Source: Anderseniella sp963759095 | GTDB taxonomy: Bacteria > Pseudomonadota > Alphaproteobacteria > Rhizobiales > Aestuariivirgaceae | Length of the DNA stretch: 64,000 bases | Reading direction: 5' to 3' | Assembly (NCBI GenBank): GCA_963759095.1 | Contig: CAVWYF010000010.1 | Coordinates: forward strand, 62,001-126,000 | Part shown: positions 44,860 through 52,751 of the stretch, piece after piece | Layout: every line of letters starts with the position of its first letter | Numbering within the stretch: position 1 is the first letter of the stretch | Position numbers and translations under genes: made by a program | The notes under the pieces: model-generated | The model's database searches: none | What the model saw: only the letters and a program-made list of their open reading frames with translations | What the model was told of the DNA's origin: nothing

Positions 44860-46113
44860 CTAGGCCAGCTCTTCCAGCTGCTCCAGTAGTGTGTCCACTT
44901 CCTCAGCCGTGTTGTAATGCGCAAGACCGATGCGCAACACGCCGCCGTCCTTCATCAGGTTCATATGGTTGATCGGCTCCAGCGCGTAGTTGTGACCCGA
45001 CCACAGGAAGGTGTTGTCATCTGCCAGCGACTTGGCCAGATCTGCAGGGTCTTTGCCGTCCATGGTGATGGAGACGGTCGGGACCCGCCGCGCCAGTGCG
45101 TTGTCTGACGTGATGCCGCGCACCTTGACGCCCTTGATGGACGTAAGGCCGCCGATCAGTTGCCTGGTCAGCGCCATTTCATGGCCCATGGCGGCCTGCA
45201 TGCCCGATGCGATCCGGCTTCGCGACAACGGCAATCCGGCATCACCGTCACCCAATGACGCGATGTATTCGATGGCCCCCAGTGAGGCAGCCAGTGTTTC
45301 ACGAGGGGCTGAGCCTGTTTCAAACTTGGCAGGAGAGCCATATTCAAGGGCGGGCCGCACCTGGTAGGAGAACATGGTCTCAAGCAGGTCGCCGCGCCCG
45401 TACATGATGCCCTGGTGTGGGCCAAAGAATTTGTAGGCAGACGAGACCAGGAAATCACAGCCTATGTCCTGCACATCGATGACACCGTGCGGTGCAAACT
45501 GCACCGCATCCACGTAGCTGATCGCGCCGACGCTGCGCGCCTTGGCGCACATGGATTTCACGTCATTGATGGTGCCGGTGCAGTTGGATGCATAGCTTAC
45601 CGCGACAATTTTGGTCTTGGCGCTCAGCACTTTGTCCAGGGCATCGTCGGGGAACTCAAACGTATCGGTATCAAACTCGATCCACTTGACGGTGGCGCCG
45701 GTGTCGGCCGCTACCAGTAGCCAGGGAGCCACATTTGCATCATGATCCATCCGCGACAGGACGATCTCGTCGCCTTCGCTGATGCTGAGTGTTTTTTGCA
45801 GGTTGCGCGACATGGCCAGCGTTATCGTGGTCATGTTGGCACCGTAAAAGACGTCTGTGGTTGCAGGCGCATTGTAGAATTGAGCGGCTGCCTCATGAGC
45901 CTCGTCCACCAGGGCCAGCGCCATCTTCGAGGTCACAAATGCACCACCCAGATTGGCATTCTGCTCGATCATGGCCCGGTTGGCGCGGTCGATTACATGT
46001 TTTGGCACCTGGGTGCCGGCCGGATTGTCGAGGTAAATGCGTGATTTGCCATCATCGGTAATGGAAAGGGCAGGGAACTGGGCGCGAACGCCAGCAATAG
46101 AAAATCCGGTCAT
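44860..46113 (-). CDS. Cysteine desulfurase-like class V aminotransferase
   Basis: 417 residues of the class V PLP fold: IYLDNPAGTQVPKHVIDRAN, FYGANMTTITLAMSRNL, SRMDHDANVAPWLLVA, SYVDAVQFAPHGVIDVQDIG, and the PLP-lysine motif VSSAYKFFGPHQGIMYG. It matches the cysteine desulfurase-like subfamily (TIGR01976 type), which lacks the usual partner genes; whether it releases sulfur is unproven. No sulfur acceptor gene nearby. Convergent with the MFS gene. Confidence 0.85.
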   Translation of the reverse strand: MTGFSIAGVRAQFPALSITDDGKSRIYLDNPAGTQVPKHVIDRANRAMIEQNANLGGAFVTSKMALALVDEAHEAAAQFYNAPATTDVFYGANMTTITLAMSRNLQKTLSISEGDEIVLSRMDHDANVAPWLLVAADTGATVKWIEFDTDTFEFPDDALDKVLSAKTKIVAVSYASNCTGTINDVKSMCAKARSVGAISYVDAVQFAPHGVIDVQDIGCDFLVSSAYKFFGPHQGIMYGRGDLLETMFSYQVRPALEYGSPAKFETGSAPRETLAASLGAIEYIASLGDGDAGLPLSRSRIASGMQAAMGHEMALTRQLIGGLTSIKGVKVRGITSDNALARRVPTVSITMDGKDPADLAKSLADDNTFLWSGHNYALEPINHMNLMKDGGVLRIGLAHYNTAEEVDTLLEQLEELA

Positions 46114-46310
46114 GACAATCCTGAATCAAAAGCTGTCTGGAGGGGTGTTTAGGCTGTTAAAGGTGCGCGGTATCAGCATCTTAGTCAAGCAGGTGCGGTC
46201 ATTTTGCACTGCAGCAGTCGCAATCAGGCAGCATTTTGTCGCTAGTTCATGCGCATGCTTGATTCATTAACGGTTATGAATGTCTAATCACGCCGGGCGC
46301 ATGATGCATC

Positions 46311-46410
46311 TAGAGCAACATGGGGTCTATCGAACCCATAAAGTTGCTCTGGCGCTTTGAAAGCGATCAGTATGATTTTTGATTGAATCAATCAAAAATC
46401 ATACTGATCT
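46311..46410 (-). repeat. Dispersed bipartite palindromic repeat, copy 5 (complete, inverted)
   Basis: Half B (AGAGCAACATGGGGTC, then GAACCCATAAAGTTGCTCT) comes first, then GGCGCTTTGAAAGCGATCAG, then half A (TATGATTTTTGATTG, AAT, CAATCAAAAATCATA). Opposite orientation to copy 4. It ends three bases before the ribosome-binding region of the corrinoid protein gene, so it lies in that gene's leader. Confidence 0.85.
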
Positions 46411-46423
46411 TGTGGAGAAGATG

Positions 46424-47122
46424 ATGACTGAAGAAGACGATCTCGACCTGCGGTCTCTGGATGATGAAGAACTTACCCAGCAGATGCATGACGACCTTTA
46501 TGACGGTCTCAAGGAAGAGATCGAGGAAGCCGTCCACATTCTGCTTGAGCGCGGCTGGACCCCGTACAAGGTTCTGACCGAGGCTCTGGTTGAGGGCATG
46601 CGCATTGTCGGTATCGACTTCCGCGACGGTATTCTGTTCGTGCCGGAAGTGCTGCTTGCCGCCAACGCCATGAAGGGCGGCATGTTCATTCTCAAGCCGC
46701 TGCTGGCTGAAACCGGCGCGCCGCGCGTTGGCAAAATGGTCATCGGCACGGTCAAGGGTGATATTCACGATATCGGCAAGAACCTGGTCTCCATGATGAT
46801 GGAAGGCGCCGGTTTCGAGGTGATCAATATCGGCATCAACAATCCGGTCGAAAATTACCTGGCAGCCATTGAAGAGCACCAGCCTGACATTCTGGGCATG
46901 TCTGCCCTTTTGACCACCACAATGCCCTACATGAAAGTGGTCATCGACACGCTAAAGGAAAAAGGCATGCGCGATGATTACATCGTGCTGGTCGGCGGCG
47001 CGCCGTTGAACGAGGAATTCGCCGCCGCCATTGGGGCAGATGCCTATTGCCGTGATGCTGCTGTTGCGGTTGAAACCGCCAAGGAATTCATGGCACGCAA
47101 GCACAATCAGGTGACCGCCTGA
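46424..47122 (+). CDS. Corrinoid (B12-binding) methyltransfer protein, MtbC/MttC-like
   Basis: 232 residues from the second of two ATG codons (46421, 46424), placed six bases after GGAG; the frame upstream belongs to the repeat. A helical Cap domain (residues 25-95, LLERGWTPYKVLTEALVEGM) is followed by a Rossmann-like B12 domain with DIHDIGKN at 113-120 (H115 as lower axial ligand), SALLTTTMPYMKVVI and a VGGAPLNEEFA nucleotide-tail segment. The cobalt shuttles a methyl group from an MttB-family enzyme to a THF methyltransferase or homocysteine. The first 37 residues hold 16 acidic and only 2 basic residues, which is striking beside partners with arginine-rich tails. Confidence 0.93.
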   Translation: MTEEDDLDLRSLDDEELTQQMHDDLYDGLKEEIEEAVHILLERGWTPYKVLTEALVEGMRIVGIDFRDGILFVPEVLLAANAMKGGMFILKPLLAETGAPRVGKMVIGTVKGDIHDIGKNLVSMMMEGAGFEVINIGINNPVENYLAAIEEHQPDILGMSALLTTTMPYMKVVIDTLKEKGMRDDYIVLVGGAPLNEEFAAAIGADAYCRDAAVAVETAKEFMARKHNQVTA

Positions 47123-47155
47123 ACCGGTATTTCCGGACTGTTTTTTAAATCGATG

Positions 47156-47192
47156 CGCCTGCAGACCTAATGCCTGCAGGCGCTTTTTTAAT
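47156..47192 (+). terminator. Strong rho-independent terminator after the corrinoid gene
   Basis: GCGCCTGCAG and CTGCAGGCGC pair perfectly around a nine-base loop and are followed by TTTTTT. Confidence 0.92.
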
Positions 47193-47356
47193 TCTCACAC
47201 GCTGTTTTCCGGGGTTTTTCATCGGGCAATCTCGCTTGAGTGACCGGCATGTGAGGAATTGCACATCACCTTGATTACATTTTCGTCATCTTCAGTGGCA
47301 TCAACGTGATTGACACGAAACAGATCAAGAAAATTCAAAATCGAGGAAACAGACCA

Positions 47357-47632
47357 ATGACCACCATCCGCACCACAGCAATCGCCGCCGTCGCCGCTAT
47401 CACCATCGCCGCTGCAATGGCATCTCCCGCACATGCCATTTCGAAAAAGGGCGCCTTCTGGGCCGGTATCGGCACCGCTGCCGCCTTCGGCGCCATCGGC
47501 CACGGCTATCATGGCTACGATCACGACTATCGCGGTGGCCGCCATTATCGCCGCTCGGCCCGCCGTTGCGCACGCCGCTTTGGCTGGCACACATGGCGCT
47601 GGGAACGCTGCATGCGTCGCCGCGGCTACTGA
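47357..47632 (+). CDS. Small secreted His/Arg/Tyr-rich protein
   Basis: 91 residues from ATG 47357, with GAGGAAAC upstream. The signal peptide (MTTIRTTAIAAVAAITIAAA to PAHA) is followed by a short hydrophobic stretch (FWAGIGTAAAFGAIGHGY) and a very basic tail (GGRHYRRSARRCARRFG, WERCMRRRGY). Same style as the protein at 26749. Such proteins are frequent in Hyphomicrobiales and uncharacterised. The two cysteines in the tail could pair. Confidence 0.65.
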   Translation: MTTIRTTAIAAVAAITIAAAMASPAHAISKKGAFWAGIGTAAAFGAIGHGYHGYDHDYRGGRHYRRSARRCARRFGWHTWRWERCMRRRGY

Positions 47633-47660
47633 TCCACCAGATTAATCACTCCAGTATTGT

Positions 47661-47694
47661 GCAAACGCCGCCGGGCTTTTTCGGCGGCGTTTGT
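47661..47694 (+). terminator. Rho-independent terminator
   Basis: AAACGCCGCCG and CGGCGGCGTTT pair around GGCTTTTT and are followed by a T-rich run, 29 bases past the small secreted protein gene. Confidence 0.88.
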
Positions 47695-47741
47695 CGTTTT
47701 CAGCATCGCGAGTTCATTCAGACAGGCCTATACTGACAGTC

Positions 47742-48383
47742 ATGAAACAACTCGGCCCGGAAGAAAATTTTGAGTTCCGCAAGAAAGCCGGCGATGTACT
47801 GATCATTGCCTGCGGTGCGCTGGGACGTGAAATGGTGACGCTGATCGAGATGAACCGGTGGTCCCACCTCGACATACAGTGTCTGCCGGCAATCTGGCAC
47901 AATACGCCGGACAAGATTCCCGATGGTGTGCGTGACGCCATCCACAAGGCCCGGGCAACCGGACGATACCGTGAAATCTTCATTGCCTATGGCGATTGCG
48001 GCACCGGCGGAATGTTGGACAAGGTTATCGAACAAGAAGGTGTCAAACGCATTGACGGGCCGCACTGCTATTCATTTTTTTCCGGCAATGACAAATGGGC
48101 CGCGCACCAGGACGATGAAATCACGGCCTTTTACCTGACCGATTATCTCGCCAGGCATTTTGACAAACTGGTCTGGGAGGGCTTCGGCATGGCCGCGCAC
48201 CCAGAGCTGCGCGACATGATGTTTTGCCATTATACGAAAGTAGTCTATCTGGCACAGACCGAAGATGAGGCCTTGCAGAAAATGGCCCGGGCAGCAGCAG
48301 AAAAACTGCAGCTTGAGTATGAATACCGGTTCACCGGCTATGGCGATCTGGCAGTGGATATGGCCAGGCTGGAGACGGCCTGA
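47742..48383 (+). CDS. DUF1638 domain protein
   Basis: 213 residues from ATG 47742. Conserved blocks: DVLIIACGALGREMVTLIEM, LDIQCLPAIWHNTPDKIPDG, IFIAYGDCGTGGMLDKVIEQ, GPHCYSFFSGN and FTGYGDLAVDMARL. Several cysteines (ACG, GDCGTGG, HCYSFF, MFCHYTK) may bind a metal or cluster. DUF1638 genes recur beside MttB/corrinoid methyltransferase genes in archaea and bacteria, though the role is unknown; an activation or folate-transfer accessory has been guessed. The context here is the same, so it likely belongs to this methyl-transfer system. Confidence 0.85.
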   Translation: MKQLGPEENFEFRKKAGDVLIIACGALGREMVTLIEMNRWSHLDIQCLPAIWHNTPDKIPDGVRDAIHKARATGRYREIFIAYGDCGTGGMLDKVIEQEGVKRIDGPHCYSFFSGNDKWAAHQDDEITAFYLTDYLARHFDKLVWEGFGMAAHPELRDMMFCHYTKVVYLAQTEDEALQKMARAAAEKLQLEYEYRFTGYGDLAVDMARLETA

Positions 48384-48484
48384 ACGCAAGACCTTGTGAT
48401 ACAAATCCACCATGCGGTTTCGTAAATTGGGCCACGGAGGCTATACCGGGTTCAGATCCCAATCATCGATGAAGGCCGAAGCAT

Positions 48485-48943
48485 ATGACCTGGAACGTTT
48501 ACCTGTCGGGCGAAATTCACACCAACTGGCGCGAAGAACTTGAACAGGGCGCCAAGGCTGCCGGATTGCCGGTCAGCTTCTCTGCTCCCGTCACCAATCA
48601 CCCGGCATCGGATGATTGCGGCGTTGCCATCCTGGGCGAGGAGCCCATCAAGTTCTGGCATGACAACAAGGGCGCCAATGTCAATGCCATCCGCACCCGC
48701 ACCCTGATTGAAAGAGCCGATGTCGTCGTGGTGCGCTTCGGTGAAAAGTACAAACAGTGGAACGCGGCCTTTGATGCGGGTTATGCTTCGGCGCTCGGCA
48801 AGGCGGTTATCATCATGCACGGTGCAGATCACCAGCACGCCCTGAAAGAAGTGGATGCCGCAGCCTTGGCCGTAACCGAAACGCCGGCACAGGTTGTCGA
48901 CATTCTGCGTTATGTGATCAACGGTGAGCTGAAGGGTTATTAG
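48485..48943 (+). CDS. YtoQ family protein
   Basis: 152 residues: WNVYLSGEIHTNWREELEQG at the start, VTNHPASDDCGVAILGEEP, RTRTLIERADVVVVRFGEKY, and KQWNAAFDAGYASALGKAVI. This is the complete YtoQ family layout, related to nucleoside 2-deoxyribosyltransferase-like folds (SGEI, FDAGYA), with no proven activity. Its stop codon overlaps tail-to-tail with the GFA-family gene by four bases. Confidence 0.86.
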   Translation: MTWNVYLSGEIHTNWREELEQGAKAAGLPVSFSAPVTNHPASDDCGVAILGEEPIKFWHDNKGANVNAIRTRTLIERADVVVVRFGEKYKQWNAAFDAGYASALGKAVIIMHGADHQHALKEVDAAALAVTETPAQVVDILRYVINGELKGY

Positions 48944-49362
48944 GCCCCAGGCCTGGCATCTGAAAAATCGTCGCTCAGCGGCTCCTGGAATTCGCCACCT
49001 GCGATTTCGTAGTAGTCACCGGCGAAATCGCAATAGATGTGACCCTTGAGTGGTACGCCAAGGGGTGTGTCAAATACACCGGCGGCAATCGCAATGCGGT
49101 CCGATCCTTCGGCCTTCCAGAACAGGGTGGACCCGCAGGTCGAGCAAAACCCGCGCTTGTAGCCTGGAGTGGATTCGTACCAGGCCAGACCGTCCGTTGA
49201 GGTCATGTTCAATGCATCATCGGCACAACCTGTGGCGCTCATGTAGGTGCCGGTCTGCTTGCGGCACTGGACACAGTGACACGCCACAACGTCGCGCAAC
49301 GCACCGGTTACTTCAAATTTCACGCCGCCGCACAGGCAGCTTGCCTTGTGTGATGTACTCAT
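48940..49362 (-). CDS. GFA family protein (glutathione-dependent formaldehyde-activating enzyme-like)
   Basis: 140 residues from ATG 49362, overlapping the stop of the upstream gene (ATGA). Zinc ligands in CLCGGVKFEV, CHCVQCRKQTG and FCSTCGSTLFW follow the GFA/CENP-V pattern. Originally linked to formaldehyde-glutathione chemistry; most members are uncharacterised. In a demethylation locus that may release one-carbon units, a formaldehyde-related role is attractive but unproven. Last gene of a four-gene operon starting with the first mttB. Confidence 0.86.
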   Translation of the reverse strand: MSTSHKASCLCGGVKFEVTGALRDVVACHCVQCRKQTGTYMSATGCADDALNMTSTDGLAWYESTPGYKRGFCSTCGSTLFWKAEGSDRIAIAAGVFDTPLGVPLKGHIYCDFAGDYYEIAGGEFQEPLSDDFSDARPGA

Positions 49363-50273
49363 TGAGCCCTCATGGTTGAAAGGGCTGCAATATGATCCGG
49401 TGTGATGCCGCAGCACCCGCCAATAATCCGGGCGCCTGCCTTGCGCCAGGTTTCGGCTGCAACGGCAAAGTCAGCCGGTGCAATGTCAACGAACTGCCAG
49501 TCCGGCATGGTGAACTCGCCGGCTTCCGGGTAAGCGCCGGTCGGGCCGGACCAGTTGGCGGAGATGATCTCCAGCCCTTCCAGTATGGTGTCGATCGGCG
49601 AATGCATGATCAGGCAGGCATCCGGATTGAAGCGGGTCAGTTCCCTGACAATCGGTTCCAGCAACTGGTCAGGGTGATTGACGCCGGCCAGCGCACCGTC
49701 ACCATTGCGCTCAACCGCAATGCCGACCCAGACCGGCAGTCCGGTATTGACGGCAGCTTCCACCGCCCAGCTTGAGAACTTGGTGTCGCGCATCATTTCC
49801 ATGATCAGCATGTCTGCACCGCAGGCTTTCAGATTGGCCGCCTTGGCATCGAACAGTCGGCGCACGGTATCATCGTCCCAGGTGAAGTTCGGGTCGAAAT
49901 CATCGGTCCCCTTGGCAATCGGGCGCATCACGGAAATCGAGCCTGCGACACACACCGGGCGGCCGGCTGCGTCGGCAGCTTCGCGTGCCACCCGCATGGC
50001 GATTGTGTCGGTTTCGATCAGGTCGGCATCGCGGCCATGCGCATTGAACATCAACGGTGCCGATGCATAGGTGTTGGCAGTGATGACCTCTGCGCCGACA
50101 TCGATGTAGTCGTCATGCACTGCGCGTACCACTTCCGGATGGGTCCGGTTTGCTTCCGCACACCACACATCTGAGTCCATTTTCACACCCCGGCGCTGGA
50201 TGTCTGTGCCGGTTCCGCCGTCCAGTATGACCAGTTCACCATTGTCGAGTTTGGCCTTTATGTGTGCATACAT
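49359..50273 (-). CDS. Homocysteine S-methyltransferase family protein with an altered zinc site
   Basis: 304 residues: LVILDGGTGTDIQRRGVKMD, EVITANTYASAPLMF, VAGSISVMRPIAKG, and RIIGGCCGITPDHIAAL with the paired zinc cysteines. The first zinc ligand normally lies in a G-x-N-C motif after about residue 200; here the equivalent strand reads DACLIMHSPIDTILEGL, with His where Cys is expected. The site may use histidine or the enzyme may act on something other than homocysteine. In operon with mttB, a QueG-like ferredoxin and a GFA gene, suggesting a methyl acceptor or substrate-processing step. Confidence 0.82.
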   Translation of the reverse strand: MYAHIKAKLDNGELVILDGGTGTDIQRRGVKMDSDVWCAEANRTHPEVVRAVHDDYIDVGAEVITANTYASAPLMFNAHGRDADLIETDTIAMRVAREAADAAGRPVCVAGSISVMRPIAKGTDDFDPNFTWDDDTVRRLFDAKAANLKACGADMLIMEMMRDTKFSSWAVEAAVNTGLPVWVGIAVERNGDGALAGVNHPDQLLEPIVRELTRFNPDACLIMHSPIDTILEGLEIISANWSGPTGAYPEAGEFTMPDWQFVDIAPADFAVAAETWRKAGARIIGGCCGITPDHIAALSTMRAQ

Positions 50274-50300
50274 ACGGGTATTCCTCCTGGCGGCAGTCGT

Positions 50301-50984
50301 CTAGCTGATTGTTTCAGGATCGACACCGCGCGCTTTCATGAAAGCGACCATATGGAAGCGGGTTTGGTCTGGCGAGTAGAAATACTCAAGTCCAACCGGG
50401 CAGGCATTGCGGGCCATGCAACCTCCGGTCCGGCAGCGTTCACCCTCAGCTGCGGAAAGATGAGCCGCACAGGCAGGAACGTCATAGCCACCGGATGAGA
50501 AGGCACCGACAGGACAGGTCGCAAGACAGGGTTTGTCTGCGCAGGTCTCGCACGGTGATTTGCTATGGTTTGCGGGCGGAAGTTCGATTGCGTCGTCAAA
50601 GATGAACGCGGCACGATAGGCGTGCCACAGGCCGAATTTAGGATGGATGTTCATGCCCAGAGGGGATGTGTGACCGGCCCCCGCCGCCCGCGCCCAGGTC
50701 AGGAACGGCGAGTGCGGCATGTCGAAGGGAAACAGAGCCCTTGCACCAAGTTCATCAGCGAGTGGGCCAAGCACGTCTTGTGTCCACTGGTCCATCAGGT
50801 CGTGCGCGGGGTCCCGTTCTGACGCGAAGCGGTCAAACATGGCTGGTCCGGCATTGCCAATGAGAACCAGCGACCGGCCGGTAAATTCAATACCAGCCGT
50901 TTCGTTCAGCCACCCCAAAACCTCAAAGCTCTCGGCACGAATGCGAGCATCAATTGCTGTGGCGTCCGGAGCTGTGTCAGGCAA
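50301..50984 (-). CDS. QueG-like 4Fe-4S ferredoxin-type protein
   Basis: About 227 residues if translation starts at TTG 50984, overlapping the mttB 3' end; the frame is open further upstream but only inside mttB. The middle resembles the non-cobalamin part of epoxyqueuosine reductase (FEVLGWLNETAGIEFTGRSL, FPFDMPHSPFLTWARAAGAG). A cysteine cluster follows, CETCADKPCLATCPVGA, with further cysteines in CAAHLSAAEGERCRTGGC and NACPVG, giving two [4Fe-4S] sites. It is too short and differently arranged for true QueG. It could feed electrons to the corrinoid protein for reactivation. The start codon is uncertain. Confidence 0.7.
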   Translation of the reverse strand: MPDTAPDATAIDARIRAESFEVLGWLNETAGIEFTGRSLVLIGNAGPAMFDRFASERDPAHDLMDQWTQDVLGPLADELGARALFPFDMPHSPFLTWARAAGAGHTSPLGMNIHPKFGLWHAYRAAFIFDDAIELPPANHSKSPCETCADKPCLATCPVGAFSSGGYDVPACAAHLSAAEGERCRTGGCMARNACPVGLEYFYSPDQTRFHMVAFMKARGVDPETIS

Positions 50985-52554
50985 AGCGTGAATGGCCCGG
51001 CTGCAGCAAGGTGCGGTCCAGCTTGATGTCATGGTTGGCGCGCAATTTCTGGTCCAGGTCTGCCGGAAGGTAATCGGGGAAGTATCCCGACAGTATCTTG
51101 TCCTTGCGCGCTGCTGCCACTTTGACAACGTCCGGTTTCTTCGCTTCGTTCCATTCCTTCGGGCTCATGCGATTGCCGACGTCCGGATAGACATAGTCCT
51201 TCTGCATCAGGTCCAGTGTCTGGCCTGATCCCAGATAATGACCCGGCCCCTGGGTGCAAACCTCGGTGATCACGTCGATGGACAAGGTCGCATCATTCAC
51301 CTCAATGCCACGCACATTGCGATTGACCGCACCCAGCATGTCATTGTCGATGAGAAGGCTTTCAAAGCAAAAGCCGAGCAGCGAGGCATGCATGCCGGCG
51401 GCTTCGTAGAGCATGTTTATGCCTGACATGGCGGTAAGCGCGGCATTCACTCCATGCTCGCAACCGGCCTGCATGTCAGGAAGCTTGCTGTCGGCCATAC
51501 CGGCGGCAGACCCGGTGGTCAGGTCATAGAACTGGCCCATTTGTGCACAGGCCGACGAGATCAGGGCCTGTTCACCCGAGCCGCCCGACATGGCACCGGT
51601 GCGCAGGTCAGATACAAACGGCCATGGCCCCCACAGCGCATAGGCGCCCGGTTGTATGGCATTTACATAGGCCAGACCGGCCAGGCATTCCGCCACTGCC
51701 TGAACCACGGTTCCAGCCAGTGCGGCGGGCGATGTAGCACCTGCCTGGGCTGCCGACAGCAGCAACACAGGCATGCCGCCGTGCACGGCAACTTCCAGGC
51801 AACGGCAAGCATCTTCTGCCCATTTCATCGGCGGAACCACAAAGCAGTTTGACTGGCTGACGAACGGCCGTTCGCGCCATTTGGCTTCGCTGCCGGCCAC
51901 GACATGCAGCATCTCCAGGCACTCGCGCACGTGATCGGGCTCCACCATGGAGGTGCCGATGTGTTTGGAGGTGCCCGCCAGGCAGGCGTAAAGCGTGTTC
52001 ACGTCAAGATCGCGCGGCTCGACCATGTCGCGCGCGACCAACGGACGCTGGAAGAAATGAATATGTTCGCAATTGTCGACAATGCGCGCAGCGTCATACA
52101 GGTCAACCAGCAGTGAATCGCGATAGGATTCCGTCTCGGGCTCGACAACGTGAACGGCAGCACCGGCGGTGCCGAAATGAACATTGGTGCCCCATGGTTC
52201 AAGGTCGTATTTGGGATCGCGGGCAAACAGGGGGAAGCGGCGCGCACATATTGTCAGCGTGTCCTCGATCAGGGCACGCGGAAACCGCAAACGGCCATCA
52301 TCGTCCAGAGTGCAACCCTTCTCCGTCATCAGTTCGATGCAGGATGGAATCGAGTTTCCGATACCAACCGTTTCAAGCAGTGTCAGGGCTGCGTCATGGA
52401 TCTTTTCAATCTCGCCCTGGCTGAGCGGCTTGTATTTGCCGCCCTGCATGCCGGGGCGAACCGCTGCTTCATCCACAGGAATGGCGCGAGAGCGCATGGC
52501 TTTGCGGGCTTCACGGCCACCGCGGCGGCGGTTGGTATCTTCAGCTACGGACAT
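50977..52554 (-). CDS. MttB-family (non-pyrrolysine) methylamine/betaine:corrinoid methyltransferase, paralog 1
   Basis: 525 residues with no in-frame amber codon, so it belongs to the non-Pyl MttB group that includes MtgB (glycine betaine), MtpB and MtcB. Blocks: IEKIHDAALTLLETVGIGNS, FARDPKYDLEPWGTNVHFGT, VNAIQPGAYALWGPWPFVSD, GSAAGMADSKLPDMQAG and TEVCTQGPGHYLGSGQTL. It would move a methyl group from a quaternary or tertiary amine to the corrinoid protein. The N-terminus carries NRRRGGREARKAMR before the fold. First gene of an operon with the QueG-like, homocysteine-methyltransferase-like and GFA genes; divergent from a LysR regulator. Confidence 0.88.
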   Translation of the reverse strand: MSVAEDTNRRRGGREARKAMRSRAIPVDEAAVRPGMQGGKYKPLSQGEIEKIHDAALTLLETVGIGNSIPSCIELMTEKGCTLDDDGRLRFPRALIEDTLTICARRFPLFARDPKYDLEPWGTNVHFGTAGAAVHVVEPETESYRDSLLVDLYDAARIVDNCEHIHFFQRPLVARDMVEPRDLDVNTLYACLAGTSKHIGTSMVEPDHVRECLEMLHVVAGSEAKWRERPFVSQSNCFVVPPMKWAEDACRCLEVAVHGGMPVLLLSAAQAGATSPAALAGTVVQAVAECLAGLAYVNAIQPGAYALWGPWPFVSDLRTGAMSGGSGEQALISSACAQMGQFYDLTTGSAAGMADSKLPDMQAGCEHGVNAALTAMSGINMLYEAAGMHASLLGFCFESLLIDNDMLGAVNRNVRGIEVNDATLSIDVITEVCTQGPGHYLGSGQTLDLMQKDYVYPDVGNRMSPKEWNEAKKPDVVKVAAARKDKILSGYFPDYLPADLDQKLRANHDIKLDRTLLQPGHSRFA

Positions 52555-52633
52555 TCCCGGGTTTCCTCAATTAAGAGCCTTGTTGATATAGGCATGAGTG
52601 TGCTCGTTTCTGCGAATCTTGAAAAGCGCATAG

Positions 52634-52653
52634 TTCTCATTTCAAGTTGAGAA
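52634..52653. promoter_or_regulatory. Candidate LysR-type operator between the two mttB transcripts
   Basis: Perfect inverted repeat TTCTCA-N8-TGAGAA in the 197-base divergent region of mttB paralog 1 and the LysR gene, 80 bases before mttB and 98 before the LysR start. Size and symmetry suit a LysR recognition site. Confidence 0.45.
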
Positions 52654-52751
52654 AATTTCACCATTGAGATGCTGTTTTCTGTTGATACAAAGCAGTTTCG
52701 GGTCAATATTGCCTGTAGTGAACATCATTGACGCCAACAGGGTGAATTAAC

